NCBI RefSeq assembly: GCF_001570525.1
Contig: NZ_BBXC01000033.1
Coordinates: forward strand, 1-40,180
Origin: Herbidospora sakaeratensis
GTDB lineage: Bacteria; Actinomycetota; Actinomycetes; Streptosporangiales; Streptosporangiaceae
Direction of reading: 5' to 3'
Length of the DNA: 40,180 nucleotides
This document shows positions 1-8,792 of this stretch, piece by piece. Within the stretch, counting starts at the first letter, position 1. Every line of letters starts with the position of its first letter. Position numbers and translations under genes: made by a program. The notes beneath the pieces were generated by a model. It saw nothing but the letters and a program-made list of their open reading frames with translations, made no database searches and had not been told where the DNA came from.

Positions 1-1821
1 GGAGATGTGACGGTGGCCGGTCTCGGGTTCGATCCAGTCGTACAGCCATTCCTGGATGTTGCCGCGTGAGCCGGTCTTCATCGGGGGCAGGCGGTCGCGG
101 GCGGCCAGCACCTGGGTGCGGAAGGAGGCGTCCACGCTGAGGGTCTGGCTGGCTTGGGCGACGCCGTTGAACAGGTCGCGGAGGATCTGGTTGTCCATCG
201 TCGGACCGGCGCACACGCTGACGCCGTTGTGGTGGGCCAGTTCGGGGCTGTTGGAGGGGTTGGTGACCAGGTAGCCGAGACTCGGTTCCTGCACCAGGGT
301 GTCGAGGAAGAACTGGGCCGCGCCCTTCATGGCGGGGTAGTAGGTGCGCAGGAAGTCGACGTCGCCGGTGAACTGGTAGTGCTCCCAGATCAGGGTGGCG
401 AGCCAGGCGCCGCCGGTCTGCCACATGCCCCACAGGGCGCCGTCGACGACTGAGGTGGCGCGCCAGGCGTCGGTGTTGTGGTGGGTGATCCAGCCGCCGG
501 CGTTGTACTGGGCTTGGGCGGTGCGGGCGCCGGTGACGGTCAGGTCGCTGATCATCTTGAACACCGGGTCGAAGCATTCGGCCAGGTTGGTGGTGTTGGC
601 GTGCCAGTAGTTCATCGGCAGGTTGGCGTTGATCGTGTACTTCGAGTCCCACGCCGGGGTGAGGGAGTCGTTCCAGATGCCCTGCAGGTTGGCCGGCTGG
701 GTGCCGGGGCGGGAGGAGGCGATGAGCAGGTAGCGGCCGTACTGGAACAGCAGGGCGGCGAACTGGGGGTCGTTGACGCTGTTGTGCTGGGCGATGCGCA
801 CGTCGGTCGGCTGGTCGGCGGCTGAGGTGCGGCCCAGGTCCAGGGTGGTGCGGTTGAACAGCGCCTGGTAGTCGGCCACGTGACGGCTGCGCAGATCGGT
901 GAACGTGCGCTGGGCGGCGGCGTTGAGGTGGCCGCGGGCGATGCCCTGGTAGTCGCCGCTGACGTCGTTGTAGTTCCTGTAGCTCGACCCGATCGAGACG
1001 AGCAGGGTCACGCTGGTCGCGCCCGTCACCTGGAGGGTGCCGCCGGAGCTGCTGACGCTGCCGCCCTCGGCGACGGCGCGGGCCAGGCCGAGGAAGCGGA
1101 CCTGTCCCGAGATGCCCTCGAAGTTGCCCGAGACGCCGTCGAGGGCGACGGTGGTGCCGTCGGGGCTGGAGCGGGTGACCCGCTGCGGGCTGTCGAACGT
1201 GGCCGAGAAGGTGATCGCGTTCGCCCGGTCGGCGGTCAGCCTGATCGCGATGACCTGGTCGGGCGCGCTGGCCAGCACCTCGCGGCGGAAGCGGGTGCCG
1301 TTCTGGGCGTACGTGGTGACGGCGGTGGCCGTGGTCAGGTCGAGGTAGCGGTTGTACTCCGAGATCCCGCTGGAGCCGCCGCTGAACGTGAGCCGGAGGT
1401 TGCCGACGGTCTGGTAGGCCAGCTGCCCGGCCGGGCGGCCGAGCATGTTCTGGTCGATCAGGCTCTGCGCCTGGCTCCAGTTGTTCGCGAACACCGCCTG
1501 CCTGATCTGGCCCAGCGAGTTGGCGTTACGGCCGCTGCTCTGGTCGTAGGGCCCGCCGGCCCAGACGGTGTCCTCGTTCAACTGCAGGCGCTCGACGTCG
1601 ACGTTGCCGTAGACCATCGCGCCCAGCCGGCCGTTGCCGATCGGCAGGGCGCGCAGCCAGTCGGTGCCGGCGCTCTCGTCGTACCACAGGGCCAGGTCGC
1701 CCGCCTCCGAGGGCGGGGCGGCGGCGGCCCGGGCGGCCGCCGTCCACTGCAGGGGCAGCATCGCCGCTCCGGCGCCGGCGGCGCCGAACTGCAGCACTCT
1801 CCGACGGGATAAGTCAGACAT
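1..1821 (-). CDS. GH95-family alpha-L-fucosidase, Tat-exported (C-terminus beyond window)
   Basis: Not all of this gene is present: 607 codons are visible and the stop lies before base 1. The start is ATG at 1819-1821, preceded by GGGAG. The protein opens with a Tat signal (SRRRVLQF, then an Ala/Gly-rich segment), so it is exported folded. The mature N-terminus carries the GH95 hallmarks ALPIGNGRLGAMVYG and LQLNEDTVWAGGPY. Further on are TINANLPMNYW, which corresponds to the Asn-x-Asn catalytic region of GH95, and NPSNSPEL with the catalytic-acid glutamate. GH95 enzymes are inverting fucosidases that mostly release alpha-1,2-linked L-fucose. The divergent neighbour is an L-fuconate dehydratase, which supports a role in fucose release outside the cell. 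Codon 4 is TTA, a bldA-type codon. The family call is firm; linkage specificity is inferred. Confidence 0.93.
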   Translation of the reverse strand, partial: MSDLSRRRVLQFGAAGAGAAMLPLQWTAAARAAAAPPSEAGDLALWYDESAGTDWLRALPIGNGRLGAMVYGNVDVERLQLNEDTVWAGGPYDQSSGRNANSLGQIRQAVFANNWSQAQSLIDQNMLGRPAGQLAYQTVGNLRLTFSGGSSGISEYNRYLDLTTATAVTTYAQNGTRFRREVLASAPDQVIAIRLTADRANAITFSATFDSPQRVTRSSPDGTTVALDGVSGNFEGISGQVRFLGLARAVAEGGSVSSSGGTLQVTGATSVTLLVSIGSSYRNYNDVSGDYQGIARGHLNAAAQRTFTDLRSRHVADYQALFNRTTLDLGRTSAADQPTDVRIAQHNSVNDPQFAALLFQYGRYLLIASSRPGTQPANLQGIWNDSLTPAWDSKYTINANLPMNYWHANTTNLAECFDPVFKMISDLTVTGARTAQAQYNAGGWITHHNTDAWRATSVVDGALWGMWQTGGAWLATLIWEHYQFTGDVDFLRTYYPAMKGAAQFFLDTLVQEPSLGYLVTNPSNSPELAHHNGVSVCAGPTMDNQILRDLFNGVAQASQTLSVDASFRTQVLAARDRLPPMKTGSRGNIQEWLYDWIEPETGHRHIS

Positions 1822-1867
1822 CTCTCGGTACTCCCTTGCCAGGGGGTCAGGTGTCCGCCAGGTTACA

Positions 1868-2046
1868 AACATGGGATTAATAGGGTCAATAGTCGTTGTG
1901 AGTCCCGACATTTGCCCTCTTTTGCCACATGATCTTGGCGAGACATGGGATTGATTGGACTCGACGGGTTGATCTCGGCCGCGAGGTGCCCGACCTGGCG
2001 AAGATTGCCAGATTCATCGGGTTAAGTAGGTAGGTTTGTTGACCTA
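1868..2046. promoter_or_regulatory. Divergent fucosidase/fuconate-dehydratase control region with candidate GntR sites
   Basis: The 279 bp between the two divergent genes is visibly AT-richer than its surroundings and carries no gene. It holds AACATGGGATTAA (1868-1880) and GACATGGGATTGA (1942-1954). Both keep the left half of the perfect dyad GACATGGGATGTC found in front of the sugar-binding-protein gene at 8616. A further inverted repeat, TAGGT-N6-ACCTA, lies at 2031-2046, about 55 bp before the dehydratase start. FadR-type GntR proteins bind short dyads of this kind and one is encoded just downstream, so these are candidate operators. The motif match is seen; the binding is inferred. Confidence 0.4.
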
Positions 2047-2100
2047 TGGGAGGTCGGGGCCTACCGTCTAACCATATTCATCCGATCAATTGGAGACATT

Positions 2101-3393
2101 ATGCCGACGATCACCTCAGTGGACGTGATCGACGTCAGGTTCCCCACCTCCGCCACCCTCGACGGCTCGGACGCGATGAACCCCGACGGCGACTACTCCG
2201 CCGCCTACGTGGTCCTCGGCACCGACGACGACCTGACGGGATACGGCCTGACGTTCACCATCGGCCGGGGCAACGACCTGTGCGTGGCCGCCGCCCGCCA
2301 GATCGGCGCCCGGCTGGCGGGCCGCGACGTCGACGCCCTCGCCGCCGACCTGGGCGGGCTCTACCGCGAGATCATGGCCGACAGCCAGATGCGCTGGCTC
2401 GGGCCCGAGAAGGGCGTGGTGCACCTGGCCGCCGCCGCCGTGCTCAACGCCGCCTGGGACCTGGCCGCCCGCCGGGCCGGCAAACCGTTGTGGCGGCTGG
2501 TGGCCGACATGACGCCCGAGGAGATCGTGGCGGCGTGCGACTTCCGCTACCTGTCCGACGTGCTCACCCCCGCCGAGGCCGTCGAGATGCTCGCCCGGCT
2601 GTGGCCCACCCGCGAGCAGCGCGTCGCCGAGCTGGCCGAGCACGGTTACCCCGCCTACACCACCTCGCCCGGCTGGCTGGGCTACGACGACGGCAAGCTG
2701 CGCCGGCTGGTCGCGGAGGCGGTCGCCGACGGCTGGACGCACGTCAAGCTCAAGGTCGGCGGGGACGTCGACGACGACCTGCGGAGGCTGGCCATCGCCC
2801 GCGAGGAGCTCGGCCACCGCCACCTCATGATCGACGCCAACCAGGTGTGGGACGTGCCGGACGCCATCACCTGGGTGAACCGGCTGGCCGCCTTCGAGCC
2901 GCTGTGGATCGAGGAGCCGACCAGCCCCGACGACGTCCTGGGCCACGCGGCCATCCGCAAGGCCGTCGCCCCCGTCGGCGTGGCCACCGGCGAGCACTGC
3001 CACAACCGGGTGATGTTCAAGCAGCTGCTCCAGGCCGAGGCGATCGACTACTGCCAGATCGACTCCTGCCGCCTGGCCTCGGTCAACGAGATCATCCCCA
3101 TCCTGCTGATGGCCGCGAAGTTCGGCGTGCCCGTCTGCCCGCACGCCGGGGGCGTCGGCCTGTGCGAGATCGTCCAGCACCTGTCGGTGATCGACTACGT
3201 CTGCGTGAGCGGCAGCCTGGAGGGCCGCGTGCTGGAGTACGTCGACCACCTGCACGAGCACTTCACCGACCCGGTCCGGGTGGGCGGCGGACGCTACCGG
3301 CTGCCCGAGGCCCCGGGCTACAGCGCCCAGATGCGCCCGGAATCGGTGGAGGCGTACCGCTACCCTGATGGCGCGCAATGGGCACGGCAGTAG
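2101..3393 (+). CDS. L-fuconate dehydratase (enolase superfamily)
   Basis: This 430-residue protein belongs to the mandelate racemase/enolase superfamily and should dehydrate L-fuconate to 2-keto-3-deoxy-L-fuconate in the cytoplasmic non-phosphorylating fucose pathway. The superfamily residues are all visible: the catalytic KxK pair in HVKLKVG (Lys216, Lys218), metal ligands Asp245 (MIDANQ), Glu271 or Glu272 ([10 protein letters not shown]) and Glu298 (TGEHCHN), and catalytic His348 (VCPHAGG). [12 protein letters not shown] and [11 protein letters not shown] are typical of fuconate dehydratases (FucD/ENOSF1 type) rather than other acid-sugar dehydratases. ATG at 2101 follows GGAG at good spacing. 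The neighbouring fucosidase and sugar importer fit the assignment. The fuconolactonase and fucose dehydrogenase of the same route are not in the window. Confidence 0.93.
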   Translation: MPTITSVDVIDVRFPTSATLDGSDAMNPDGDYSAAYVVLGTDDDLTGYGLTFTIGRGNDLCVAAARQIGARLAGRDVDALAADLGGLYREIMADSQMRWLGPEKGVVHLAAAAVLNAAWDLAARRAGKPLWRLVADMTPEEIVAACDFRYLSDVLTPAEAVEMLARLWPTREQRVAELAEHGYPAYTTSPGWLGYDDGKLRRLVAEAVADGWTHVKLKVGGDVDDDLRRLAIAREELGHRHLMIDANQVWDVPDAITWVNRLAAFEPLWIEEPTSPDDVLGHAAIRKAVAPVGVATGEHCHNRVMFKQLLQAEAIDYCQIDSCRLASVNEIIPILLMAAKFGVPVCPHAGGVGLCEIVQHLSVIDYVCVSGSLEGRVLEYVDHLHEHFTDPVRVGGGRYRLPEAPGYSAQMRPESVEAYRYPDGAQWARQ

Positions 3394-3403
3394 GGATGGT
3401 GGC

Positions 3404-4114
3404 GTGGGAGTCATCGAGAGCGCGATCGACACGATCAAGCAGATGATCGTCGACGGCGAGCTTCGTCCGGGCCAGAAACTCCCGATCGAAAAAGAGCTCG
3501 CCGACCAGCTCGGCATCGCCCGCAACACCCTGCGCGAGGCCGTGCGCGCGCTCATCGCCATGCGCGTCCTGCAGACCCGGCAGGGCGACGGCACCTACGT
3601 CACCAGCCTGTCCCCGGCGCTGCTGCTCGACGGCATGAGCTTCGTCGCCGACATCCACCAGCACGCCGGCGCGGGGGAGTTCCTGCACGTGCGGCGGATC
3701 CTCGAAGCGGAGGCGACGGCCCTGGCGGCCGTCCGCATCCCCGACGACGACCTCGTCGCCCTGGGCAACCTGCTGGAGGAGGCCGAGCGGCTGGCGTCGG
3801 GGCCGGAGATCGACCATGGCAAGCTCGTCGCCCTCGACCAGGACTTCCACGCGCTGATCACCTCCCACTGCGGCAACACCGTGCTGGCCGCCGTCATCCA
3901 GAACATGTCCGGGCGCACGGTCCGGGCCCGGATCTGGCGCGGCATGACCGACCCCGAGGCCGTGCAGCGCACGCTCGGGGAGCACCGGGCCGTCTACCTG
4001 GCGCTGCTCGCCCGCGACCCCGAGCGGGCCCGCATCCACGCCGCGATGCACGTCCTCGGCGTCGAGGAGAGCCTGACCGGCCCCCGCGACTTCAGAGAGG
4101 ACAACCATGAGTGA
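3404..4114 (+). CDS. GntR-family (FadR/FCD type) transcriptional regulator
   Basis: The protein has 236 residues. It has an N-terminal winged helix (LPIEKELADQLGIARNTLREAVRAL, given here as the region around residues 25-50, ending in the wing RQGDGTYVTS) and a C-terminal FCD helical domain whose His and Asp residues normally bind a metal and an acid ligand. I chose GTG at 3404 because it follows AGGGATGG at good spacing and aligns with the start of the paralogue at 8793; ATG at 3368 would overlap the dehydratase by 26 nt and is the alternative. The stop overlaps the larE start by 8 nt (ATGAGTGA), so the two are translationally coupled. It is likely the fucose-pathway regulator, with fuconate or a downstream keto-acid as possible effector; that is inference from context. 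Confidence 0.88.
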   Translation: MGVIESAIDTIKQMIVDGELRPGQKLPIEKELADQLGIARNTLREAVRALIAMRVLQTRQGDGTYVTSLSPALLLDGMSFVADIHQHAGAGEFLHVRRILEAEATALAAVRIPDDDLVALGNLLEEAERLASGPEIDHGKLVALDQDFHALITSHCGNTVLAAVIQNMSGRTVRARIWRGMTDPEAVQRTLGEHRAVYLALLARDPERARIHAAMHVLGVEESLTGPRDFREDNHE

Positions 4115-4916
4115 CCCCGTCGAGCGGTTGACGGCCCGGCTGCGCGAGGAGGAGGCGGTCGTCGTCGCCTATTCGGGCGGCGCCGACTCGGCCCTGCTCG
4201 CCTTCGCCGCCCGCCGCGCGCTCGGGACCCGTGCCCTGGCGGTCACCGCGGTCTCCCCGAGCCTGGCCGCGTCCGAGCGGTCGGCCGCCCGCGCCTTCGC
4301 CCGCGAGCACGGCCTGGCCCACGTCGAGGTGTGCACCGACGAGATCGAGCGGCCCGAATACACCGCCAACGGGCGCGACCGGTGCTACCACTGCAAGTCG
4401 GCGCTGTTCGACGCGCTCACCCCGCTGGCCACGGCCATGGGGGCGGCCGTCGCCCTCGGCACCAACCTCGACGACCTGGGCGACCACCGGCCCGGCCAGC
4501 GAGCGGCGGCCGAACGCGGCGTCATCACGCCGATGGTCGACGCGGGGCTGACCAAGGCCGACGTGCGCGCGGCCAGCCGGGAGCTCGGCCTGGTGACCGC
4601 CGAGAAGCCCGCCGCGCCGTGCCTGGCCTCGCGGGTCAGCTACGGCGACCCGGTCACGACCGAGGTGCTGGCCCGGATCGAGGCCGCCGAGGCGGCGCTG
4701 CGCGACCTCGGCTTCCCGGTGTGCCGGGTGCGCGCCCACGCGGGCGGCACCCTGGCCCGGATCGAGGTCCCGCGCGAGGAGATCCTCCGGGCAGGTGAGG
4801 AGCGTGAGCGGATCGACGCTGCCGTGCGCGGCGCCGGCTTCACCTTCTGCTCGCTCGACCTGTCCGGGTTCGCGTCCGGACGCCTCAACGCGCTGCTCCC
4901 TCTGCTGCCGTCGTAG
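4107..4916 (+). CDS. larE: ATP-dependent sacrificial sulfur transferase LarE
   Basis: This 269-residue protein is a PP-loop ATPase. SGGADS at residues 23-28 is the pyrophosphate loop, RCYHCK (Cys93, Cys96) follows, and PCLASR places Cys172 where LarE enzymes of the lactobacillus type carry the cysteine that gives up its sulfur. LarE installs sulfur in the nickel-pincer nucleotide cofactor of lactate racemase LarA and its homologues. The usual partners larA, larB and larC are absent here; instead larE is coupled to a GntR gene behind a fuconate dehydratase. Since fuconate breakdown can yield lactaldehyde and lactate, a link to a nickel-pincer racemase encoded elsewhere is plausible but unproven. 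The family call is strong and the pathway role is inference. Confidence 0.88.
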   Translation: MSDPVERLTARLREEEAVVVAYSGGADSALLAFAARRALGTRALAVTAVSPSLAASERSAARAFAREHGLAHVEVCTDEIERPEYTANGRDRCYHCKSALFDALTPLATAMGAAVALGTNLDDLGDHRPGQRAAAERGVITPMVDAGLTKADVRAASRELGLVTAEKPAAPCLASRVSYGDPVTTEVLARIEAAEAALRDLGFPVCRVRAHAGGTLARIEVPREEILRAGEERERIDAAVRGAGFTFCSLDLSGFASGRLNALLPLLPS

Positions 4917-4943
4917 GCGCCCGGACGCGAGATCAGGCGGGCG

Positions 4944-5978
4944 TCATTCCTGTGTCTTGCCGCCCGTGAGCCTCGACAGGGCCAGGGCGGTCAGGATGAT
5001 CGCTCCGTTGAGCGCCTCGATCCACTGCGCCGGCACGCCGGCCAGGGTGAGCACGTTCTGGATCATGTAGAGCAGCAGGATGCCGGTGAACGCGCCGAAC
5101 ACGGTGCCCTTGCCGCCGTTGAGGCTGACCCCGCCGATGACGGCGGCGGCGAACACCGTGAAGATGGCCCCGTCGCCCTGCGCGGCGGCGACGGAGGCCA
5201 GCCGGCCGGTCAGCAGCAGGCCGCCGATCGCCGCCAGCACGCTGGCGGCGATCAGGGTGATCCACAGGACCCGGTCGGTGCGGATGCCGGCCGCCTTCGC
5301 GGCGTCGACGTTGCCGCCGATGGCGTACAACGAGCGGCCGAACCCGGTGAAGCCCATGACCAGGACGCCGACCGCGAACAGCAGCAGGCAGATCCAGATC
5401 GAGGCGGGCACCCCGAACCACATCGCCGACCCCAGGTAGATCATGGACTCGGGCAGGTTGAAGAAGGTCTGGCCGCCGGAGATGCCGGTGAGCAGGCCCC
5501 GCAGCACGATCAGCATGCCCAGGGTGACGATGAACCCGTTGAGCCCGAAGCGGACGATGAACAACGCGTTCACCACCCCGACCAGCACCCCGACCGCCAG
5601 GGTGATCGGGATCGCCCAGAAGCCGGACAGCAGCCCGAGCCCCGAGCCGGTCCCGACCGCGACCGTCAACCAGGCGGCCACGCCGGGGGCCAGGCCGAAG
5701 GTCGACTCCAGCGACAGGTCCATCTTGCCGACGATCAGCACCAGCGCCTGCGCGAGCACCAGCAGCGAGATCTCCGACATGGTCTGCAGGATGTTGATCA
5801 GGTTGTCGGCCTGCAGGAAGATCGGGTGCACGATCTGCCCGACGATCGCGATCGCGATGATCGCCGGGACCAGCGCGAAGTCGCGCAGCCGGGCCAGGCG
5901 GAGCCCGGTTCCCGTCCTGCCCGGCCCCTTCGGCGCGGGCCGGCCCGTCTCCGCGGGGGCGGCGGTGGTCTCAGGCAT
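4944..5978 (-). CDS. Sugar ABC transporter permease (RbsC/BPD_transp_2 family)
   Basis: The 344-residue membrane protein has a Pro-rich cytoplasmic N-terminus followed by about nine to ten hydrophobic segments. The conserved stretch VGKMDLSLESTFGLA corresponds to the GGxDLS motif of ribose/xylose/galactose-type permeases, and GGVSLNGGKGTVFGA is the usual late loop. It is the last gene of a binding protein-ATPase-permease operon. Its start overlaps the ATPase stop by 8 nt, so translation is coupled. Only one permease gene is present, which is normal for this subfamily because the channel is often a homodimer. L-fucose or a fucose-containing sugar is the likely cargo, judged only from the neighbouring fucosidase and fuconate dehydratase. 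Confidence 0.92.
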   Translation of the reverse strand: MPETTAAPAETGRPAPKGPGRTGTGLRLARLRDFALVPAIIAIAIVGQIVHPIFLQADNLINILQTMSEISLLVLAQALVLIVGKMDLSLESTFGLAPGVAAWLTVAVGTGSGLGLLSGFWAIPITLAVGVLVGVVNALFIVRFGLNGFIVTLGMLIVLRGLLTGISGGQTFFNLPESMIYLGSAMWFGVPASIWICLLLFAVGVLVMGFTGFGRSLYAIGGNVDAAKAAGIRTDRVLWITLIAASVLAAIGGLLLTGRLASVAAAQGDGAIFTVFAAAVIGGVSLNGGKGTVFGAFTGILLLYMIQNVLTLAGVPAQWIEALNGAIILTALALSRLTGGKTQE

Positions 5979-7500
5979 CGAGCTCGACTCCTTCCATGGC
6001 CGCCACCATCTCGTGGTCGTGCCAGCCGGCGGCCAGTTCGGTGGTGACCCGGCCGTGGAACATCACCAGCACCCGGTCGCACAGGCGCAGATCGTCCAGT
6101 TCGTCGGAGGCGATGACGACGCCGGTGCCCTTCCCGGCGATCTCCTCGACCTTTCCGAGCAGGAACTCCTTCGACCGGACGTCCACGCCCGCCGTCGGGG
6201 TGATCAGCACGAGCAGGCGGGGATCGCTCGCCAGGGCGCGGGCCATCACCACCTTCTGCTGGTTGCCGCCCGACAGGCCGTTGACGGGCAACTCCGGGCC
6301 GGGGGTCTTGATGGCCAGGTTCGTGATCATCTCGCGGGCGAGCTCGTCGCGGCGGCGGCCGCTCACCAGCCCGGCCGTGCCGAGCCGTTCGGGCACGGTC
6401 ATCGTGGTGTTGTCGGCGATCGACATCAGCGGGATCAGCCCCTGGTGGTGGCGGTCGCGGGGGACCAGCCCGACCCCCGCCGCCAGCGAGTCGGGCACGC
6501 TGCCGGCGCGCGGGCGGCGTCCGGCGACCTCGATGACGCCCTCGCCGGGCGCCCGGAGCCCCGCGATGGTCTCGGCGAGCTCGGTCTTCCCGCTGCCGCC
6601 CAGGCCGGCCAGCCCGACGATCTCGCCGGCCCGGACCCGCAGGTCGACGCCGGCGTACAGGTCGCCGTCGGTCAGCCCGCGGGCGTCCAGGACCACGTCG
6701 GCGTCCGGGGGGACGGAGGGGCGGGCCTTCCTCTCCTGAAGGCCCGCCGCCTCCCCGGTCATGGCCGCCACCAGGTCTCCCCGGGGCAGTTCCATGACCG
6801 GCGCGGTGAGGATGTGCCGGGCGTCGCGGAAGACCGTGACGGTGTCGCAGATCTCGTAGATCTCCTGGAGGTGGTGGCTGATGAACAGGAAGGTGACCCC
6901 CTGTTCGCGCATCGCCCGCATCCGGTCGAACAGGCGGGCGATCGCCGCTCCGTCGAGCTGCGCGGTCGGTTCGTCCAGGATGATGAACCGCGCGCCGAAC
7001 GACAGCGCCCGGGCGATCTCGACGAACTGCCGCTGCTCGACGCCGAGCTCCTTGGCCGGCCGGCGCACGTCCACGTCCACCGACCAGGTCTCCAGCAGCT
7101 CGGCCGCCTTCTTCCACATGCTCTTCCAGCTGACCAGCCGCAGGCCGTTGTGGTCGTGGCGGTTCAGGTAGAGGTTCTCGGCCACGGTCAGCTCGGGGAT
7201 GATCGTGGACTTCTGGTAGACGCAGGCGACCCGCTCGCGCCAGGCGTCGCGCTCCGGCAGGCGGGGCGCCGGCCGCCCGCCGAACCGGATCTCCCCCTCG
7301 TCGGGCTCCTGCAGGCCCGTCAGGATGGAGACCAGGGTGGACTTGCCCGCGCCGTTGCGCCCGACGAGGGCGTGGGTCTCGCCCGGTGTGATCGTGATGT
7401 GGGCGCCGTCCAGCGCCACGGTCTCGCCGTATCTCTTGGTGATGCGCTCCGCCTCGGCGATGGGGCCGGTCACGGAGGAAGGGCTCGTGGAAGCGCCCAT
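5971..7500 (-). CDS. Sugar ABC transporter ATP-binding protein, two tandem ATPase domains (RbsA type)
   Basis: The protein has 509 residues and two fused nucleotide-binding domains. Domain one has Walker A GRNGAGKST, a degenerate signature LGVEQRQFVEIARAL and Walker B FIILDEPTAQLD. Domain two has GLGGSGKTE and the canonical signature LSGGNQQKV. This pairing is typical of RbsA/MglA/XylG ATPases. The open frame extends far upstream, but that part is the shadow of the binding-protein gene; the start is ATG at 7498-7500, preceded by GAGAGG. It lies 11 bp after the binding-protein stop. It energises import through the permease encoded next. Substrate is inferred from context as L-fucose or a related sugar. 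Confidence 0.94.
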   Translation of the reverse strand: MGASTSPSSVTGPIAEAERITKRYGETVALDGAHITITPGETHALVGRNGAGKSTLVSILTGLQEPDEGEIRFGGRPAPRLPERDAWRERVACVYQKSTIIPELTVAENLYLNRHDHNGLRLVSWKSMWKKAAELLETWSVDVDVRRPAKELGVEQRQFVEIARALSFGARFIILDEPTAQLDGAAIARLFDRMRAMREQGVTFLFISHHLQEIYEICDTVTVFRDARHILTAPVMELPRGDLVAAMTGEAAGLQERKARPSVPPDADVVLDARGLTDGDLYAGVDLRVRAGEIVGLAGLGGSGKTELAETIAGLRAPGEGVIEVAGRRPRAGSVPDSLAAGVGLVPRDRHHQGLIPLMSIADNTTMTVPERLGTAGLVSGRRRDELAREMITNLAIKTPGPELPVNGLSGGNQQKVVMARALASDPRLLVLITPTAGVDVRSKEFLLGKVEEIAGKGTGVVIASDELDDLRLCDRVLVMFHGRVTTELAAGWHDHEMVAAMEGVELDA

Positions 7501-7511
7501 CGTCGTGCCTC

Positions 7512-8591
7512 TCAGCTCAGGTTGTTGCCCCAGAGCGACTTGTCGTCGTGCTTGACGCTGGGAATGCCGCCGTAGGTGCCGCCGTCGAGCGTGACGAGCG
7601 GAGCCGACAGCTGGTCCTCCAGCAGGCCCGGCCGGACCTCGATGATGGTGCTGTCGTGGTCGGTCTTCCCGGGGGCGAAGGTCTTGCCCTCGATCGCCGC
7701 CTTCGTGTACTCCAGCGCCCACTTGGCGTAGAGGTCGGCGGGCTGCGACACGGTCGCGTCGATGTTGCCGGCCGCGATGTCCTTGAGCTCCTGCGGGATG
7801 CCGTCGTTGGAGACCACGAAGACGTGCTTCGGGTCGGTCGGCGGGACCAGCAGGTCGCGCTGCTTGAGCACCTGGAGGGTGCCCGACAACGCGAAGCTCG
7901 ACTGCATGTAGACGCCCTTGACGTCGGGGTTGGCGGTGAGCACCGTCGAGAGCTTCTGCGAGGCGACCGCGCCGTCCCAGTTCGTGGCCTCGCCGAAGAC
8001 CTTGATGCCGGGGTAGTTCGCGGCCATGCACTCGTTGAAGGCCTCGGTGCGGTCGCGGCCGTTGATGGAGGCCAGGTCGCCCTGCAGCATGACGACCTTG
8101 CCCGCGCCCTTCAGCTTCTCGCCGAGGTAGCGGCACGCCTTCTCGCCGTAGGCGCGGTTGTCGGCGCGCACGACCATGAAGGCGTTGCCCGTGTCGGGCC
8201 GGGTGTCCACCAGCACGACGGGGATCTTCTTGCCTTCGAGCTGCTGGAGCGTGGGGGCCACCGCCGCGGTGTCCTGCGGCGCCATGACCAGGCCGCGGAT
8301 GCCCTGGCTGACCAGGCTCTGCACGTTGGCGGTGAGCTTCGCGATGTCGTTCTGCGAGTTGGTGGTCTTCAGGTCGACTCCCAGTTTGCCGCCGAACTTG
8401 GGGGCGTAACTGATGTAGGAGTTCCAGAAGTCGGTGTCGGATCGGGGGTAGTCGACCCCGATCACCGGTTTCGCCGGGGCGTCCGCCGGGGCGTTCGCGG
8501 TCTGGCCCGGGGTGTCGTCCCCGCCGCACGCCGCCAGCAGACAAGCCGCCATTGACAACGTCACGGCGACGGGTAAGCGTCGGATTCTCAT
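7512..8591 (-). CDS. Sugar ABC transporter substrate-binding lipoprotein
   Basis: This 359-residue protein belongs to the ribose/galactose-binding family (periplasmic-binding type I, Peripla_BP_4). It starts with a lipoprotein signal peptide ending in the lipobox LLAAC, so it is anchored on the outer face of the membrane. DYPRSDTDFWNSYI, GLVMAPQDTAAV and VVSNDGIPQELKDIAAG are typical ligand-pocket and hinge segments. ATG at 8589-8591 with AGGAG in front fixes the start; the longer frame to 8684 lacks a ribosome site. Codon 6 is TTA. A perfect dyad GACATGGGATGTC lies 25 bp upstream, in the leader or promoter. It is the first gene of the importer operon and diverges from the GntR gene at 8793. 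Confidence 0.93.
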   Translation of the reverse strand: MRIRRLPVAVTLSMAACLLAACGGDDTPGQTANAPADAPAKPVIGVDYPRSDTDFWNSYISYAPKFGGKLGVDLKTTNSQNDIAKLTANVQSLVSQGIRGLVMAPQDTAAVAPTLQQLEGKKIPVVLVDTRPDTGNAFMVVRADNRAYGEKACRYLGEKLKGAGKVVMLQGDLASINGRDRTEAFNECMAANYPGIKVFGEATNWDGAVASQKLSTVLTANPDVKGVYMQSSFALSGTLQVLKQRDLLVPPTDPKHVFVVSNDGIPQELKDIAAGNIDATVSQPADLYAKWALEYTKAAIEGKTFAPGKTDHDSTIIEVRPGLLEDQLSAPLVTLDGGTYGGIPSVKHDDKSLWGNNLS

Positions 8592-8615
8592 CGTCACTCC
8601 TTGAGGTGAGCGCCG

Positions 8616-8628
8616 GACATGGGATGTC
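8616..8628. promoter_or_regulatory. Perfect dyad GACAT-GGG-ATGTC, candidate GntR operator
   Basis: A perfect 5-3-5 inverted repeat lies just upstream of the sugar-binding-protein start, where a bound repressor would block the importer operon. Near copies occur at 8734-8746 and, as half-conserved sites, at 1868 and 1942. Operator function is inferred from position, symmetry and recurrence. Confidence 0.55.
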
Positions 8629-8733
8629 TTTCTATGACCCAAAGCCCACCGGTGTCTAGAGCTGGCGAACATAATCGCGATCACCTGCGCTTATCTCAGA
8701 ATGCCTGAGAAGTCCGATCCTGAGTTGCCGCCG

Positions 8734-8746
8734 AACATCACATGTC
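8734..8746. promoter_or_regulatory. Second dyad AACAT-CAC-ATGTC near the GntR start
   Basis: Twelve of the thirteen positions fit GACAT-N3-ATGTC. The site lies 47 bp before the GntR start codon at 8793, so it is well placed for autoregulation. It is 118 bp from the copy at 8616 in the same divergent region. The match is seen; binding is inferred. Confidence 0.5.
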
Positions 8747-8792
8747 TGTCTCGGGTTTCCCGGCAGACGGGCATTCGGGGCAGGATGCTCGT

